A DNA stretch of 64,000 nucleotides from Thelephora terrestris (taxonomy: Eukaryota; Basidiomycota; Agaricomycetes; Thelephorales; Thelephoraceae): contig WIUZ02000010.1 in the NCBI GenBank assembly GCA_015956445.1, forward strand, positions 558,001-622,000. Direction: 5' to 3'. Within the stretch, counting starts at the first letter, position 1. Each line of letters opens with the position of its first letter. Shown here piece by piece: positions 34,960 through 47,380 of the stretch. The position numbers were made by a program, and so were the translations under genes. A model generated the notes under the pieces. The model was not told the origin of the DNA, ran no database searches, and saw only the letters and a program-made list of their open reading frames with translations.

Positions 34960-35235
34960 TAACTTTGCACCGGACTTGCGCGCGACCGAGAAATTGAAGG
35001 TTCACAGAGGTAAGTCGCCGATTCTCTAATATCTGCCCGTCGTTGGCATCCTATCCAAGATAACGGGTCAGAGACAGTACGCCGGATGCTGCAGCGAAAG
35101 ATAGGATCGTTTGGGAGGGGGGATAAGCCTCCATGGCCAAGTCGATAAAGAGATTGCCTTATCGAGACGTGATGGGGCTGTAGCCAAACACGGCCAAACA
35201 ACCCGAATCGTGAATCGATAAGGCCGTTATCCATC
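34960..35235 (+). repeat. Dispersed ~0.3-kb repeat, copy 2
   Basis: Contains GTAAGTCGCCGATTCT and GTGATGGGGCTGTAGCCAAA, then CACGGCCAAACAAC and TCGATAAGGCCGTTATCCAT. A short flanking segment (CTTTGCACCGGACTTGCGCG) is inverted relative to copy 3. Confidence 0.65.
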
Positions 35236-36599
35236 TCCCCCTCGCCAACAATACACAGAAAACGTACAAGGTTTAAAACACCTCGGTGTTTCTTGACGCC
35301 GTTGAGGTGAAGTTGAATCCTGGGGCTCCAACCCGGGTGTTGCTCGTGTTTTGGGGGCGAAGTGGTTTGTGCTGAGGCCGAAAATCGGAGAAACGCAGAC
35401 CGGCAGGCCACAAATGCGTACGATCCTGTGATTTGGGCCGCAGAGGAGCATCAGTTACGGGCTTGTTGCTCGCAAGACTCCCGCTGGGAAACCGAGTGTT
35501 CGGCGTCTCGATGCTCGAAAGGCCTCTTCTTCGTCGTGGTTTAAGATGGAGGAAGGTGGAAGGGGCCACGAGGATCGAGAACGTGTGTGGATCCCGTGTC
35601 CCCATTTTGCGCGGTGCAGTCCAAGGTGTGTAGGAGCGTGGAACCTGGTTCCGAGGGTATGGGCTGGCTTCCCACCAGAATCGAGGCGTACGGTGGATGC
35701 AATGGAAGTCGGGTAGAGCGCATCGCGTGACTAGAAATCCCATCAGTTGCAGCTCGAGAGGCAACAAAAAAAGGATATACAAGAAGATCCGGGAACTTGC
35801 TCGATCCCCCCTTCGACCACCGCCCTCAAACTACCTACCATCTCCATACTCCATCTTGCTTTCTGGGGTGCCGTACCGATGCTAGAATTAAATTGTCCCT
35901 GAGTTCCTGGACGTTCGAGTGTTCACGGCGATGGGCTTTCCGATCAGTTGGTAATAGTCTCCTGTGTCGCATATCAGTCAAGGGGAGTGGTACCTCACAT
36001 GAAGAGGAGTACGTACTCTGCGGTCAGGAATTTATCGGAGAAGTTCGCAGCGCTTCCGGCCAGTGCCCTCTTGGCGGCAGGCTTGAAGCGCCCGTTGAAA
36101 GCGTTGTTCGTCTTCTCTTTGGTTGATGGAACCTCTTGCGACGTTTCTGTGATCTCATTCAGCATCGAGGACAACTAGGCACCCCGATAGACCCACCGAA
36201 AACTGGTGGATTCTGTCTGCGACTTCGTTGGCATCCTCGCCGTCTTCGAGTGCCACAGCCCACTGTTCATCGTCCAGACCGTCGTTGTGATTGACAACAG
36301 TCCTGCGGTGCCGGCCGCGACCCTCTATCTCATCAACCACATCGGCGATTTCGAATGGTTCGTCGGCCCTGTAGCAGTCGGGGAGCTCCTCAAGCCGGAC
36401 CAATGGCAGGAGATGCCTTCCACGCTTCCTGAGCTTCGCGCTCCCTCTGATATCCATCTCTCGGAAGAGAACCGCCTCCTCTTCTGACCTAGCAAGGATC
36501 CCGTTGATCCCTTCGTCGTTCGTATCTCCAGCTTCCTCGTTGTCGTCGCCTTGATCCGCTGCAGACAGTAGAATCCTAAAAGGAACGCGAGGGAGGAGT

Positions 36600-37518
36600 G
36601 CTAGATGCGAATCGTGGCCTAAAAAAATGACCGTCGGCAACAGAACATGGTTCCCGGGTCGTCCGATGAGGCATCCCATGGAGTTCCGCCCTCGAGGAAA
36701 TCCATGACGAGATTCAGCTCGGTTGGAGTTTGGAATGCGCGCAGGAGATGAGGAGCCCAATCCGATCTGGTCTTACGTGCCGTATCCCTTTCGAGTTACA
36801 CGAAACATTGCTGGAAGTAGGTAGATAAGAGAACGTGCGAGTATACAAAAAGGCATCCTCACATCTCTGTTACCCATGGCGAAGCGTTTATTGATGAATT
36901 TTCGAGCATAGGACGCGCCATCAAAAACGCACGAAACGATTTCAATCTGACCGGGACGAGAAGTCACTACACGGCGGTGGGGCAACGAAACAAGAGTGAC
37001 GTACCTCGCCAAAAGAGCCGCGCTCAAGGGTTCCACTGCGGGTCAGATCCTTTTCTAAAAACCTCAGCTTATCGACCTCAATGGTTTTCGCTGGATAAAG
37101 ACGCCTGAGAGACGATGTTACGGTAATCGATCGTGTTGGTAAATACCTGTCTTTCCTGTAACATTCTGACCGTGAAGCACGCGGTCGATGGCGAGGGCCT
37201 CCTCATCCTCATCCTGCACAGAGACGGCCAAGTGCGGGCATTGGGAAATATAAAATTTGTCATCGGCCTTGGTCCCAGTTGCCGTCTCCCTTCCCACCTG
37301 GGATTTGGTTTTCGTACGTGAAACCTGAGGGAGGAAGTATAGAAGGGTGACGGCCTTGTTTTCGTGAGAAGTGAATTCGGTAATTCAGGATTCGTGGTGG
37401 TCGTGTAATTTCCAGGCAGTATCGTGTATCTGTCGGGAACCGCGGGCTGACAATAGGGTACCAACCGTGGAGCCGATTTATTGACCAGCAACGCGAGAAT
37501 CAGTTGATCGAGCCGCAT
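36600..37518 (-). pseudogene. Protein-kinase N-lobe, apparently decayed
   Basis: Spliced on the minus strand, exons read DEEALAIDRVLHGQNVTGKT, then IEVDKLRFLEKDLTRSGTLE plus RGSFGE (a glycine-rich-loop-like GSFGE), then IEIVSCVFDGASYARKFINK (a VAIK-like strand with YARKF), then TELNLVMDFLEGGTPWD (hinge-like). The hinge exon is reached only through an in-frame TAA after QCFV (about 36796-36786), and stops follow after CCRRSFF. No HRD or DFG motif was found downstream. I take this as the remnant of a protein kinase gene or a fragment captured among repeats; the subfamily is unknown. Confidence 0.5.
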
Positions 37519-37744
37519 CTAAAACACAAGTTTGAGTTTTTGCGTCAAGTCCAAAGCGGTTTCCACTAACTTTGCAAAGGAGAGGGAGAAGAAAGGGTCC
37601 GATAAGCGTATTTGGTCGAGCAGTGGGTCATCGTCTAAGAATCGCATACTGGATCAGCGAGATTAATGGAGGACACGGGGATGGGAAAATTCACCCAACA
37701 CCATTGCCGAACCGAGATTCACCCTTTCCAAACGCTACGCCTCC

Positions 37745-38050
37745 AATGCCCTTCGATCGCGCGCAAGTCCGGTGCAAAGTTGGGGGCCACGTTGGAGCGC
37801 GAGCTTCGCTGCAGTGGGTTGCTGATGTCTTGTCTCCTCGCGGTCGAAATCCTATCCCAAATAACGAGTTAGATCAAGCCAATCAGACGCCGCAGCAAAA
37901 GAGAGAAATGTATGGTCGGGTGGGTCTCCATGGCCTTAGTCGATGGGGGGCTTGAAGAGTGAACTGGCCTTATCGGGACGTGATGGGGCCGTTGCCAAAC
38001 ACGGCCAAACATCTGAATCGCAAATCGATAAGACCGATATTATTTATTCG
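37745..38050 (+). repeat. Dispersed ~0.3-kb repeat, copy 3
   Basis: Contains TCGATCGCGCGCAAGTCCGG and GTGATGGGGCCGTTGCCAAA, then CACGGCCAAACATC and ATCGATAAGACCGATA. It lies just downstream of the transposase gene's 3' end. Confidence 0.65.
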
Positions 38051-38231
38051 TCTCCCCTCTCGCTGCCAGAACGTAGAAAAGGAACAAAACTTCGAATGCC
38101 GTACATAGATCAAATGGTAGGACTAGACGAGAATACATTAGTGTCAGATCAGCGAATTCAACGTTCTGGAAGGGGATATTCTTCTGGGATCCGATACTCT
38201 AGCATTTTCTGCAAGTCCATCAGCGCGGCCT

Positions 38232-41200
38232 CTAGTATTCGAGAGTACCACCCACCGTATTCAAAGGCAGAGCATGCACAAGTTTATCCTCCTTCGGTTC
38301 AAGCACGGTTTTGGCGAAATGGCAGATCACATCCTCGGATCTGATGACAAGGAGTCCGCCATCCTCCTCCGCGTCGTAAAGCAACCCTCCTGCAAAGCCA
38401 AATCGTCGGTAGACGTTCCGTTCATCTGAACTCGCGATGAGGTGGTATTGCGAGACGGCCAAGAAAGTTGTTCCGGGTTGATAGCGCGGTTGAAAGATTG
38501 ATTTTATCCGTCCCACCCTTTCGGACGAACCTCCGGGTCGCCGGAAGATGATGTTGCTGTCACGGGGGAGTGATTTTTCACTTGCATAGATTACGCCGTA
38601 GATCGAAACCTTCTCGAGTTCCAAAACCTCTGAAGTATAAGAGAAATTGCTGCCCATGGGTATCAGTTGTATCAGGAGGCTGTGGGTGCGAGGGTTGAGT
38701 GTGACAAATTTTGGAGGTTTACTGGGGGGGAAATTGGCTTCGTCAGCGAGCCGTGTGCCTCGGTGATCCTCGTTTGAAACTCTCGAAAAAGCCTCGACCA
38801 ATGGCAGGACCGAATCTCGTAGACCGTGTCCTTGCATCAACCATTCAAGGTTAGCCGTCCTGCACGCTGTCATCGTGAACGTTGCCTCCAGCTCTCCTAA
38901 AAATGCTCAGCAATAGATAATGCACAACTGGGGGAAAACCCACCCGATTTCTTATTGGTGTTCTGCGATCCGAGCTTTTCATTGAACCGTTCGAAACCCG
39001 GCGTGCGAACTGAGTGCGTTGGTCCAAAAAGACGCAAGAACTCGCCCGCATGCACGGATACATGATGAATGGGTTGCAACGGGGTATCCTTGAAGAGCGT
39101 CACCATGCCCGAGAGGTACCGCAAAATCAAGACTTCGTAGTCCTGGACGTGGTTCTCAGTGACGACCCGCTGGTTTGCGAGTTGGACCGCAGCATTTAGA
39201 TCCATGAAGTTGCACAACATGAGGAATTTTCGTCCTTCCTGCGGGGCCCCCCACATGCGCATGAGGGTGATGGGCAAATGTACAGTGGCGATTACCTTCC
39301 ACTGATCAGCGGTTAGTTTCCCTCGCGTGGCAGTTCCCCAATTTCGAGGCGCTGAGCTCATCCACGATGGTAATTCTGTGCGCGTCATATCATCCCATAC
39401 TTCCCCCAGAATCTTTCTCCCGAGGACCTCCCTTGATTCGCGAACTGGTTCCTGCGGTATTGGGATGTTTAAATCTCTCTGAGGGCTTGTTGAGTGGAGT
39501 ACGGACACAGATTAGGGATAGGACTTACCCAAGCCATAAGTCGTCCCACCAATAGATCAGTTTTATCCCGATCCTCTACCTCAAGTCCTCTCGATTGACA
39601 CATAGCCCGAAGTATGGGTTTCTTGATGCGCCCAAGGCCCCGCTCGCTGGTTTTGTGCTCCTCGAATGCCTCGTTTGCCTTCTTGACTTCCTGCAGAAAA
39701 TCTGTCTCGATTTCTTCTATATCGGAAGTCTTGGTCGATTCAGCACTTTCGTCGGGTTCAGATTCCTCAGGCCAGCTAATTGAATCAGGGTCAACACAAG
39801 ATCGCTGGAGTAAGTTATCAGAGGAGCGACCGAAAAAAATTGTTGGCAGTTGCACTGACCCATTTTACAACATTCTTTATAAGCTGCTTCCTTGTCCCAG
39901 CACTCCGGATGTTGTTGTCGACGCAGATTTGCCACAAAATTTCTTTTGGACATTTACGCGATAATTTGTCGTCGAGTAGATCCTGCTCAGTGTCACGAAT
40001 GGTATTTAGCCATCGCGACAGGACACGATCGTCAGGTCGAGGGGTTGACTTATTTTGTTTGATGAGGGTCCCATCTCCACCTTCGATGGACACGTCTATC
40101 TGCCAAACCTTCCGGCAGTGCGAATGAAACAGTCCAAGATACGCGGCGTGCATCGAGTCAACAACTGAAAAGAGTATGGGGTTCCAATAAGGGAGGTCAA
40201 GTAACACTGACCAACGGACCCCGCACGCCTTGAAAGTTGCTGCTCGGTCCGCCTCGCTCTCGCAGTCCCTCCAGCGCTCTGCTTGCTTGATCTGTTCTCC
40301 AAGGTCCCGAGGTGGCCAGCTATCTTTGTCCAGGTTTTCTATCTCCTGGATGGTCAGAAGGCAGAATGTGCAGAACCAGGTGGACGTTGCACTTCCAAGT
40401 CCACAGAGTTGACGGGCAGCGAGCATATCACAGACGAGTGGTATCAACGCTCCTTTGGTAAGCAGGCCTGACACGGATGCATGTGTGAGTGTGTAAAAGA
40501 CGCCTTTCCAGAATTCGAGCAGTTCCAGAACCAGGAGAGATAGGACGTGGTTGATTTGGTCGAGGGATGGCTTTCCGGGACCCGGAATGACACCTGCAAG
40601 GTACATGTTCCGGAAAAGGTAGCGTAGGTGTGGGGGAAAGTTGAGGACGACCATATATACGGCTGTGCATGAGAGGGTTTGTTTTGCTTCTAACTTGTGC
40701 AGTGGATGGAACCCATCGGCGTTGAGGCTGAAGGCGAGACGCAGCTCACCCGGCCGATCACGGAAAAAGGGCTTCGAATCAATATCCTTGAAGTTTCTGA
40801 GAACAGGGGCGTCCCAAATATCCTCCATAACCGAAGTTTCGGGTTTATCGCAAGGTTCACGTAATAGTTTCTCTACCCCAGGCCGGGTTAAAAGCCTCCC
40901 GACCCATTCCTTTAGGTTTTGGTGTATGTACTTCCGACGAGGAGCACGGTTAGTCTTCCCGCCGAGTTGACGTTCTTCCCAAAGGGGGACATCGCAAGGG
41001 GGGCTGGTGGGTGTTGGCCTGTGTGTGCATTTATCAAGTTCCGGAAGTGTCGATGTGATGGTACCATTGTAGGGGTATAATGCGTAGCACCCGGGGCATT
41101 GGAGAAAGGAAGAGCAATGAGGATCGAGGTCAAATCGGTTGAGAACGGTTCGAGGATCGTGGGGTAATTTGTCGGAATCTCTGCTCGTGCCATTGGCAAG

Positions 41201-42039
41201 AAGCATGCATCGCATCCCAGCGAGTAGAACCGTAGTTGCTCGCCGTGAAAGGTGAAAGACGAGGTTCATAAGCAGCACCGTCAACAAGGCGGCGAGGACT
41301 GCCGGCTCCTTTGGGAGATCGTCTGCAAGGTATTTATCTGATCTCGTTAACTTTGTCCACGGCACAGCGATTCTTTGTAAGTCTGACCTGTGTTAACCAC
41401 CGTGTACCCCTTCGCAATCACCTGTGCCCTTGATCGTTGCCTCTCCCACTCGCATTCCTTGTGTCCCATCATCCGGTATAGGCCCGTGGAAACCTTGTCA
41501 ACTAAATCATCTAATGCCTCCTGGTCAACTGCGCGAGCATCCGTCCTGAGGCTACCGAGGATTTCGTACAGTCGGCTTTCGTTCTCGATGAACGCAATGT
41601 TATTAGTATTCGATGGGTGTAAAGCGTGCGCGCCGTCGTTTGGGACATATTGTGAGGAAGCCAAAGGATTCTCAAAAGGGATGTCGGGAACAGGGTCAAT
41701 CGCGAAGACAAGGGGTCTGGCGGTTGTCGTCCATGAGATACGATCTCTAATCTCTCCCTCGAGAGTGGTGAGTTCCGAAGGGAAGGCAGTAAGTTGGAAT
41801 GAGGGAAGGATGGAAGTGTCAGGATCGGGAGGGACAGGCCCCAGCCCTGGTGCTTCATCGAGATTGAGAACTGAGGAAGCTATGTGACGGGCGAAGCCAT
41901 CCAGGGTGGCGGATCTATTGTCATCCAGACGATGGCGAAAGGCTGTCGTCCTCCTAATAAATTGACCCCCATCGTAGCTTCCGGTCTCGTGGTTGTAGAC
42001 GGCGCAGTGGGATTTGCAGGTACAAAATATACCTGACAT
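38232..42039 (-). CDS. Tnp2-type (CACTA/EnSpm, Plavaka-like) transposase
   Basis: Five exons fit: 42039-41388, 41337-39860, 39804-about 39530, about 39479-38945 and about 38895-38232, for roughly 1,200 residues. The N-terminus MSGIFCTCKSHCAVYNHETG has Cys/His pairs like the zinc-binding start of basidiomycete Tnp2 proteins. The core contains SLNADGFHPLHKLEAKQ, AGVIPGPGKPSLDQINHVLS and VVDSMHAAYLGL; the Asp residues in NADGF and VDSMH fit the catalytic acidic residues of the family. The C-terminal part contains LPSWMSSAPRNWG and HHVSVHAGEFLRLFGPTHS, as in the DUF4218-like region. Two introns were checked by phase (41387-41338 and 39859-39805). It looks intact, but the ends of its own element were not found. 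It is a candidate source of transposase for the CACTG elements at 12188 and 29805. Confidence 0.85.
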
Positions 42040-42255
42040 AATGTTGGCACGCACACTTTGTGCACGGTGAACTTGGTGGCGATTTACCTCAGCGTGCTCA
42101 ACGACATACCTCGGGAAGAAAAGGCCCCAATATACTGATGTTTGCACAGAATGGACGAAATCGGGACGAGAGAATGCAGAAAAGAGGGACTCAGGGAATC
42201 GATGAGATGTACCGATTACAAACGATCGATTTATCAACAAGATCAATAGGTGATT

Positions 42256-45200
42256 TATGTGGGTGTATCAAATGCTCCAGAGGCCCGTAGGAGCTCGATA
42301 TATCCCTGGATATTTTTCTTTGACAATGAATCCCCTTCCATCGCCCCGAGAGCTGGCGAAGATAAGGTCAGAAGAGGACAAAATGAATCATAGAGTGGGT
42401 ACCTCGCTGGGCGTCCAGATCTTCGTGTGAATCTCGCCTTCCCTGTATTTCACGGCTTATGTCGTCAGCGGCAAGATAACGAGATGCTCCTGTAAGGTCT
42501 TTGTCAGCGAAGTACAGAGTCGCCTTATCTTTGTGTACGTACCGGCGGGACGGACATATTCACCTGCAACGCGGTTGAAAGGTGTTGAAGGTACACCGAG
42601 GTTCGTTGTACTGAAGTGGGTTTGGAAGAGCGGGGGTGGGGCAAGTGGATTGAGGGTGGGCAATGACAGAGAGGGAGCACGACGAAACGGGAAGTCCGAC
42701 CTGCGAAGTGGCTGGGTCGCTCGAGTCAAAATCCCGGCGTTGGCAGTTCTGGGGGAAGATGCGACTGATGATTCACCCCTCCGGAGGTCCGTCGCAGGAT
42801 TGAAGAAGTTGAAGGCAAGCGGTTGACTCACACTCTAATCCACAGTCAGTGATTATCATTAATTTGCACATAAACCCACAGTGGTAGACACAAGTGTCGA
42901 ACCGAGGGAGTTGGAAGACCCGGCTCTCTTTGGCTTCCGCTGCAGAGTATTGGTCCTGTCGTTTTTGGACGTACTTGCGATGGGCTGGCGGTCTGATTCA
43001 GCCGTTGTTGACCTACCCTGCGAGGTGGCCTGAACGATTATCGACGTGCTCGCAACGGGTTTGTCGGTAGGTTCGATCATCTGGTCTTGAACTCCCCCAG
43101 ATTGCAATGTAACCGGCGACTGAAGTTGCGGTGTTTTCTGTGTGACTACTCCCTCACTGATAACTAAGGACTGTGAACTAGCCTGCGCTCGTTGGGTAAG
43201 AACAAGGAAAGTAACGAAGAATTTAGAATGTACCGCTCGGAGAGTTTTCAGAGAAGAGCGGCGTAATCTGATCCTCTTCGATGGGTACTCTTGTTCGTCT
43301 TGACTCTCCGTGTTTCTTGGTCGCTTTGACCTCGGCCTGCTTGTATCGGCATTGGTCTCATTGTATCCTGTTGAGTGACGGCTTGCACGACCAATTGTCG
43401 CTGGTGAATGGCCCGGTGTTTCTTCATCGGAGTGGGGAACAGTCGTTGACCTTGAGCTCGCTCTTGAACTTGTGGCTTGAGCAGACGAGAGGACCCGGAA
43501 AGACGTATCGCTGCCCTCTTCTGCTTCACGTGTGGACTCCAATCCTGTGAAAGCCTGGGCCGAACGTTAGCAATGATTTACATACACCGCTGAAAGCAGG
43601 TCAGACCCGTGAATGATGTCCGTCATAAAACCCAACAGATGTTTCGCCGTTGACTGCTGAAGTGCTCGAGAAGTTTGACGCGAAGAATACGAGCTGCCCT
43701 GCAAGGCCAACGGATTGTCCTTGAGTCCAGTGTGAGGGCACATCCCTCCGACGTGCAGTTTTGTGTAGTTGGTGCCATACGGCGCCACTTGAGTCAGCCG
43801 AAATCGCCAAGAGTGCTTCTGAAGAATGAACGCTGCCGTCAAGGATGTGACTGAAGCACTTTGCGGCGTGACACTTCTTGCAGTTGACGAGAGCGTCCGA
43901 TGGCATCGCGTGCGAACGCTGCCCCCCGCGCGGTGTGCATGTCCTACCTCTCTGAAGTTTTGTCAAGAGTATGTTCTCGACCACGGACAACGGATGATAC
44001 ATACCCTTTCGGTGTCTGTGGCATTCCTTAGTTTCCACAGCTCCTTAGCGGCCTGGAAAACCGCGATTCGCGGCCATGAGAAGTCCCTGTCCACGATGTT
44101 AGTGAAAGTGGGGTTGCGGGGCTGCGGAACTCACTTTTCAGAGATTTCGCACAAGTTATCGACAGATGCCGAATGAGATGTTGAGTATTCGGATAGCGTC
44201 CTTGCAGCGTCGTTCCTCTCTCGGAGGGCGTCGGAGAAGTTTTGGAGACGCCTAGGATTCATGTCTTTACAGGCACATGATCGTCCCTCCACATAACAGG
44301 CACCGCAGACTCTTATTGACATATCCACGCGAGGGGAGTCAGTTTCCAGGTCGAAGCACATGCCAGTGCAACTGAAATACGAGAGGAATAAAGATGCGCC
44401 ACAGTAGTGACATGTCGGATCGCATGCCATATGATCTGGAAGAAAGAGCGAGTCATGGTCGTCAGAGTACCCCTCCAGGAGCACATCATCAAATAGTCGA
44501 ATGAGCTCTTGTAGTTCACCAGCCATGCGTGGAATAGAATGAGAGGTATTTGGATGGGAATCGGAAGGTGTCGGCGAAGAACCGGTGAGGGATTGCTTGA
44601 TCCCCGAAGCGTGCGACTTCATCGAAGTATAGATCGCCTTTCGGACGTTGCACACCTCTGGACGGCATAATCTAACTAGAGATCAGTGCACAAATGGTGA
44701 TGCGCTAGGACGGCCAAACCTTCGGTACATCGGTAGCTCGGAATAAAATGCTAAGCCCAGACCGTGGACAGACATGCGTGACCACGAAACAGATGTAGAA
44801 TGCCCTTCCCGGAGATTCTGTGCATAACTGGGCTATGGTCAGGACCCCGCGCGATCTGAATGTCAAGAACATACCAACGGGGAGGTATGACAAGAAGGTC
44901 ACCAGCTGATTGAAAGTGTTGAAAGACTTGGAATGGGGAAGAAGATAGTTCTGATTCTGTCATGAATATCGGTCCAGATTCGGCAAAGATCTGCGCCTCC
45001 ATCTGGCGGACACGCGAAGCCTCTACAATAAACCAGACGTCAGAACCCGCTTCCGTAAGATCGAGCGTCAACCAGTGGAAAGTGGAGGCGCAGTGGTTTT
45101 GCCCTAACGGTCGGCCTGGGAGAGCACTTCAGTAATCGTGATCGCAGCCAGAGTATTGTACATGTACCTCCGCTACGATTGACCCCTTCGTTTTCCATGT

Positions 45201-45610
45201 CTCCCCCGCGGTCAGCCTTGACAGACGATACTTCTCTTGGTCCGGTGGGCAATAGGTCCTTCGGGATGAGCGAGAGTCGGTGAGCCCAAACAAATGCATC
45301 CTCCGCGTCATCAACTGCGCGATAACACGTTCCAAATTAGGTTCACACTAGACGACGGATCTGTCGACCTACCAGGTGGTTGGAGTTCACCAAATCCATG
45401 ATCTTGAGGGGGGTCTGATACTGGTGGTGGGGACCAGTTGGGGTCGGCATTCAATCCGCGGATAACGAGAGGTAACCCTGCCTCCTCATGGTGCAGGATA
45501 GCGGATGAGATGTCATTAAGCGATTTGTCTTGAGCTGAGATTGCGTCGACGGTCCTGAATCCTTTTCCTTGCGACCAGGAACTGGGTGGATTTTGGTGTT
45601 CTGAAGACAT
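42256..45610 (-). CDS. JmjC-domain protein with Cys-rich zinc-binding region
   Basis: The N-terminus MSSEHQNPPSSWSQGKGFRT is followed by HEEAGLPLVIRGLNADPNWS, the usual start of a cupin/JmjC fold. In the fold I read GQNHCASTFHWLTLDL, GSDVWFIVEASR and AGDLLVIPPR. Next is a Cys-rich segment CDPTCHYCGASLFLSYFSC ... VCGACYVEGRSCAC (44655-44131), then CKKCHAAKCFSHILDG (44038-43600), a basic, Ser-rich linker (43542-42860) and a terminal exon ending NIQGYIELLRASGAFDTPT. JmjC proteins are Fe(II)/2-oxoglutarate oxygenases, often histone demethylases. In my splice model the HxD iron-binding position reads H-C-A, so it may be catalytically dead. Exon edges are approximate. The transposase gene starts about 220 bases beyond its end, on the same strand. 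Confidence 0.65.
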
Positions 45611-45792
45611 GGCGTGAAGGTTATTACATAAGCGCCCTTGGGCCTAATCCCAACTTACGCCTCGGTCCGATCATCACACCGAATGCTTAGCCAATAGTAG
45701 ATACGAGTTATTTGTTTCTCAACATGGATACATTCCCGAAGTATAGCAACGAGACCCCGTGAGTCCATCGCTAGAAATTGGAAAGGTTGTCC

Positions 45793-47281
45793 TCAAGCAG
45801 CTTTCGTGAGGAAGTGGCCCACCCATGCGCAACAAAGGAATAACAATGCCCCGTTGATCAAGATTTGGGTCAAGGTTAGTCCCTGGAAGTGTAACAGTGA
45901 GACGGGAAATAGGGACGGTCAGCACGGACCTACGACTGGGACGACGCGTTGGATACCGACGAAGGAGATTCCGCGTTTGCTTTTCTTCTCTGGCATGTAA
46001 GTCCATATCGTTACTGCTGCCCGCCCATTGAGTTCACCGGTACCCGTCGCAATCAGCGCTTGCCCTCCTACAGTGGGTGTGAAAGCCTTGTCGAGGACGT
46101 AGGGATGAGTAAAAGAAAGGTACGGCGAGGGTGGTAGATTCTACACACCACCGATCGTATGATACCAGAGCCGACTAGGATCCTAGTCAGAACAAGAACA
46201 ACCCTCGCGCAGAGGTAAACTCGTACCTCCGTGTTCCAGGATTTTTACGCCCTTATCGCGGCTGAGGATATATGCACTCCCTTCGGCGCTACCGAGAATA
46301 ATTGAGGTACCATCCTCCGAATAGGTTAGCGTGGACAATGGGTAACATACACTCCCAGCCGGGAGTTTGGTTGTGGACAGGAACATGAGATCAGACAAAG
46401 AATACCAGTCGACGCCGTTTATCAGATTCGAAACGGCCATGATGTCGTCATCTGTCGCTATGATGGATCTACCGCTGGGATCAGGTCAATAATGTCAATA
46501 ATACGGCTACTTAAACATCCATGTTCACTGCCCGTACATTGGAAACGTCCTGGGAGAGATCTCTCCGGCGACAGTAAGGGTATGAGGGTCCCAGATGCTT
46601 GAATCGCCAATGAGCATGATCCGGAAACGATGCTCGGGACGTACACGATGCCATGAGCAGCGTATGTGACAACGAGGTAGTTCTTCTTCTTCATGAATTG
46701 GAGAGATTTTGCGACGGGCCCGCCTGATTTATTGGCGCCAAGAGGGGAGGCCGGCGGTTTCGGCAGGTAGGCTCTGTTGTCCTTCAGGCGATGCGGATTG
46801 GAGATGACATCGACCAGAGCGATCTCATGCCCATGCGCTATGGCAACACGAGAAGATGCCGGAGAGAGGGACAATGAACGAATACACCCGGTGAATGTTG
46901 AAGTCTGGACGATGGTGAATTTCTGCTAACATATCGTAAGGACGTGACCGGGCATGTAAGGTTCCGACGGCGTACCATTGATTTTGTCATGGTTAAAAGA
47001 TGCAAGTCTCCACTTTGGTGACCACAGAAGAGTAAGTAACGTCTGTTTTGGTGCCATGCTAGAACGCTGACAGGGGAGACATCGACAAATCGATGCATGG
47101 GCGTCCAAGACGAGGTGGAGAAAATTAACACAGCGCCGTCATCGCCAGCACTAGCCAAGAATTTCCCATCCGGAGAAAATTCCACGACAGTAATGGCTGC
47201 AGTATGGCCTTCCAATGTTTTTTGCAAGGAGAGTTCGTCCGGAGACATGCTGTGCGAGGGATAGGGTCTCTGATTGATCAT
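45793..47281 (-). CDS. WD40 protein with C-terminal membrane segment (WD40-1)
   Basis: Begins at 47281 or, more likely, at MSPDELSLQKTLEGHT (47248). Clear blades are HTAAITVVEFSPDGKFLASA and LAWHQNRRYLLFCGHQSGDL. Further exons read KKKNYLVVTYAAHGIV, LINGVDWYSLSD, YSEDGTSIILGSAEGSAYIL and LIATGTGELNGRAAVTIW. The end carries LTLTQILINGALLFLCCAWV, a likely single membrane anchor, with the stop at 45793. Several introns break the frame. It is a paralogue of the gene at 55985-57471, with the same blade order. WD40 propellers are protein-binding scaffolds; no enzymatic domain is seen. Confidence 0.65.
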
Positions 47282-47380
47282 CGATCACGCGACGACTGCC
47301 AAAAGACGTTAACGTTGGTCTGTGGCACAAAGATATATCACGACTAGGTGGACATTGACAGGTAACAAAGTTTCTAAGGC

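Larger units (their letters stand above)
31890..36160. other. Gene-poor repeat-bearing stretch
   Basis: No gene I can support. A 245-residue minus-strand frame (34077-33340) and others on both strands lack motifs and follow from GC-rich composition. The stretch holds two dispersed repeat copies and a G homopolymer, listed separately. Short pieces near 34540-34600 on the minus strand (KKYIFVGPMNALVKHRS) look protein-like and might be the C-terminus of the decayed kinase gene upstream. Confidence 0.4.
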
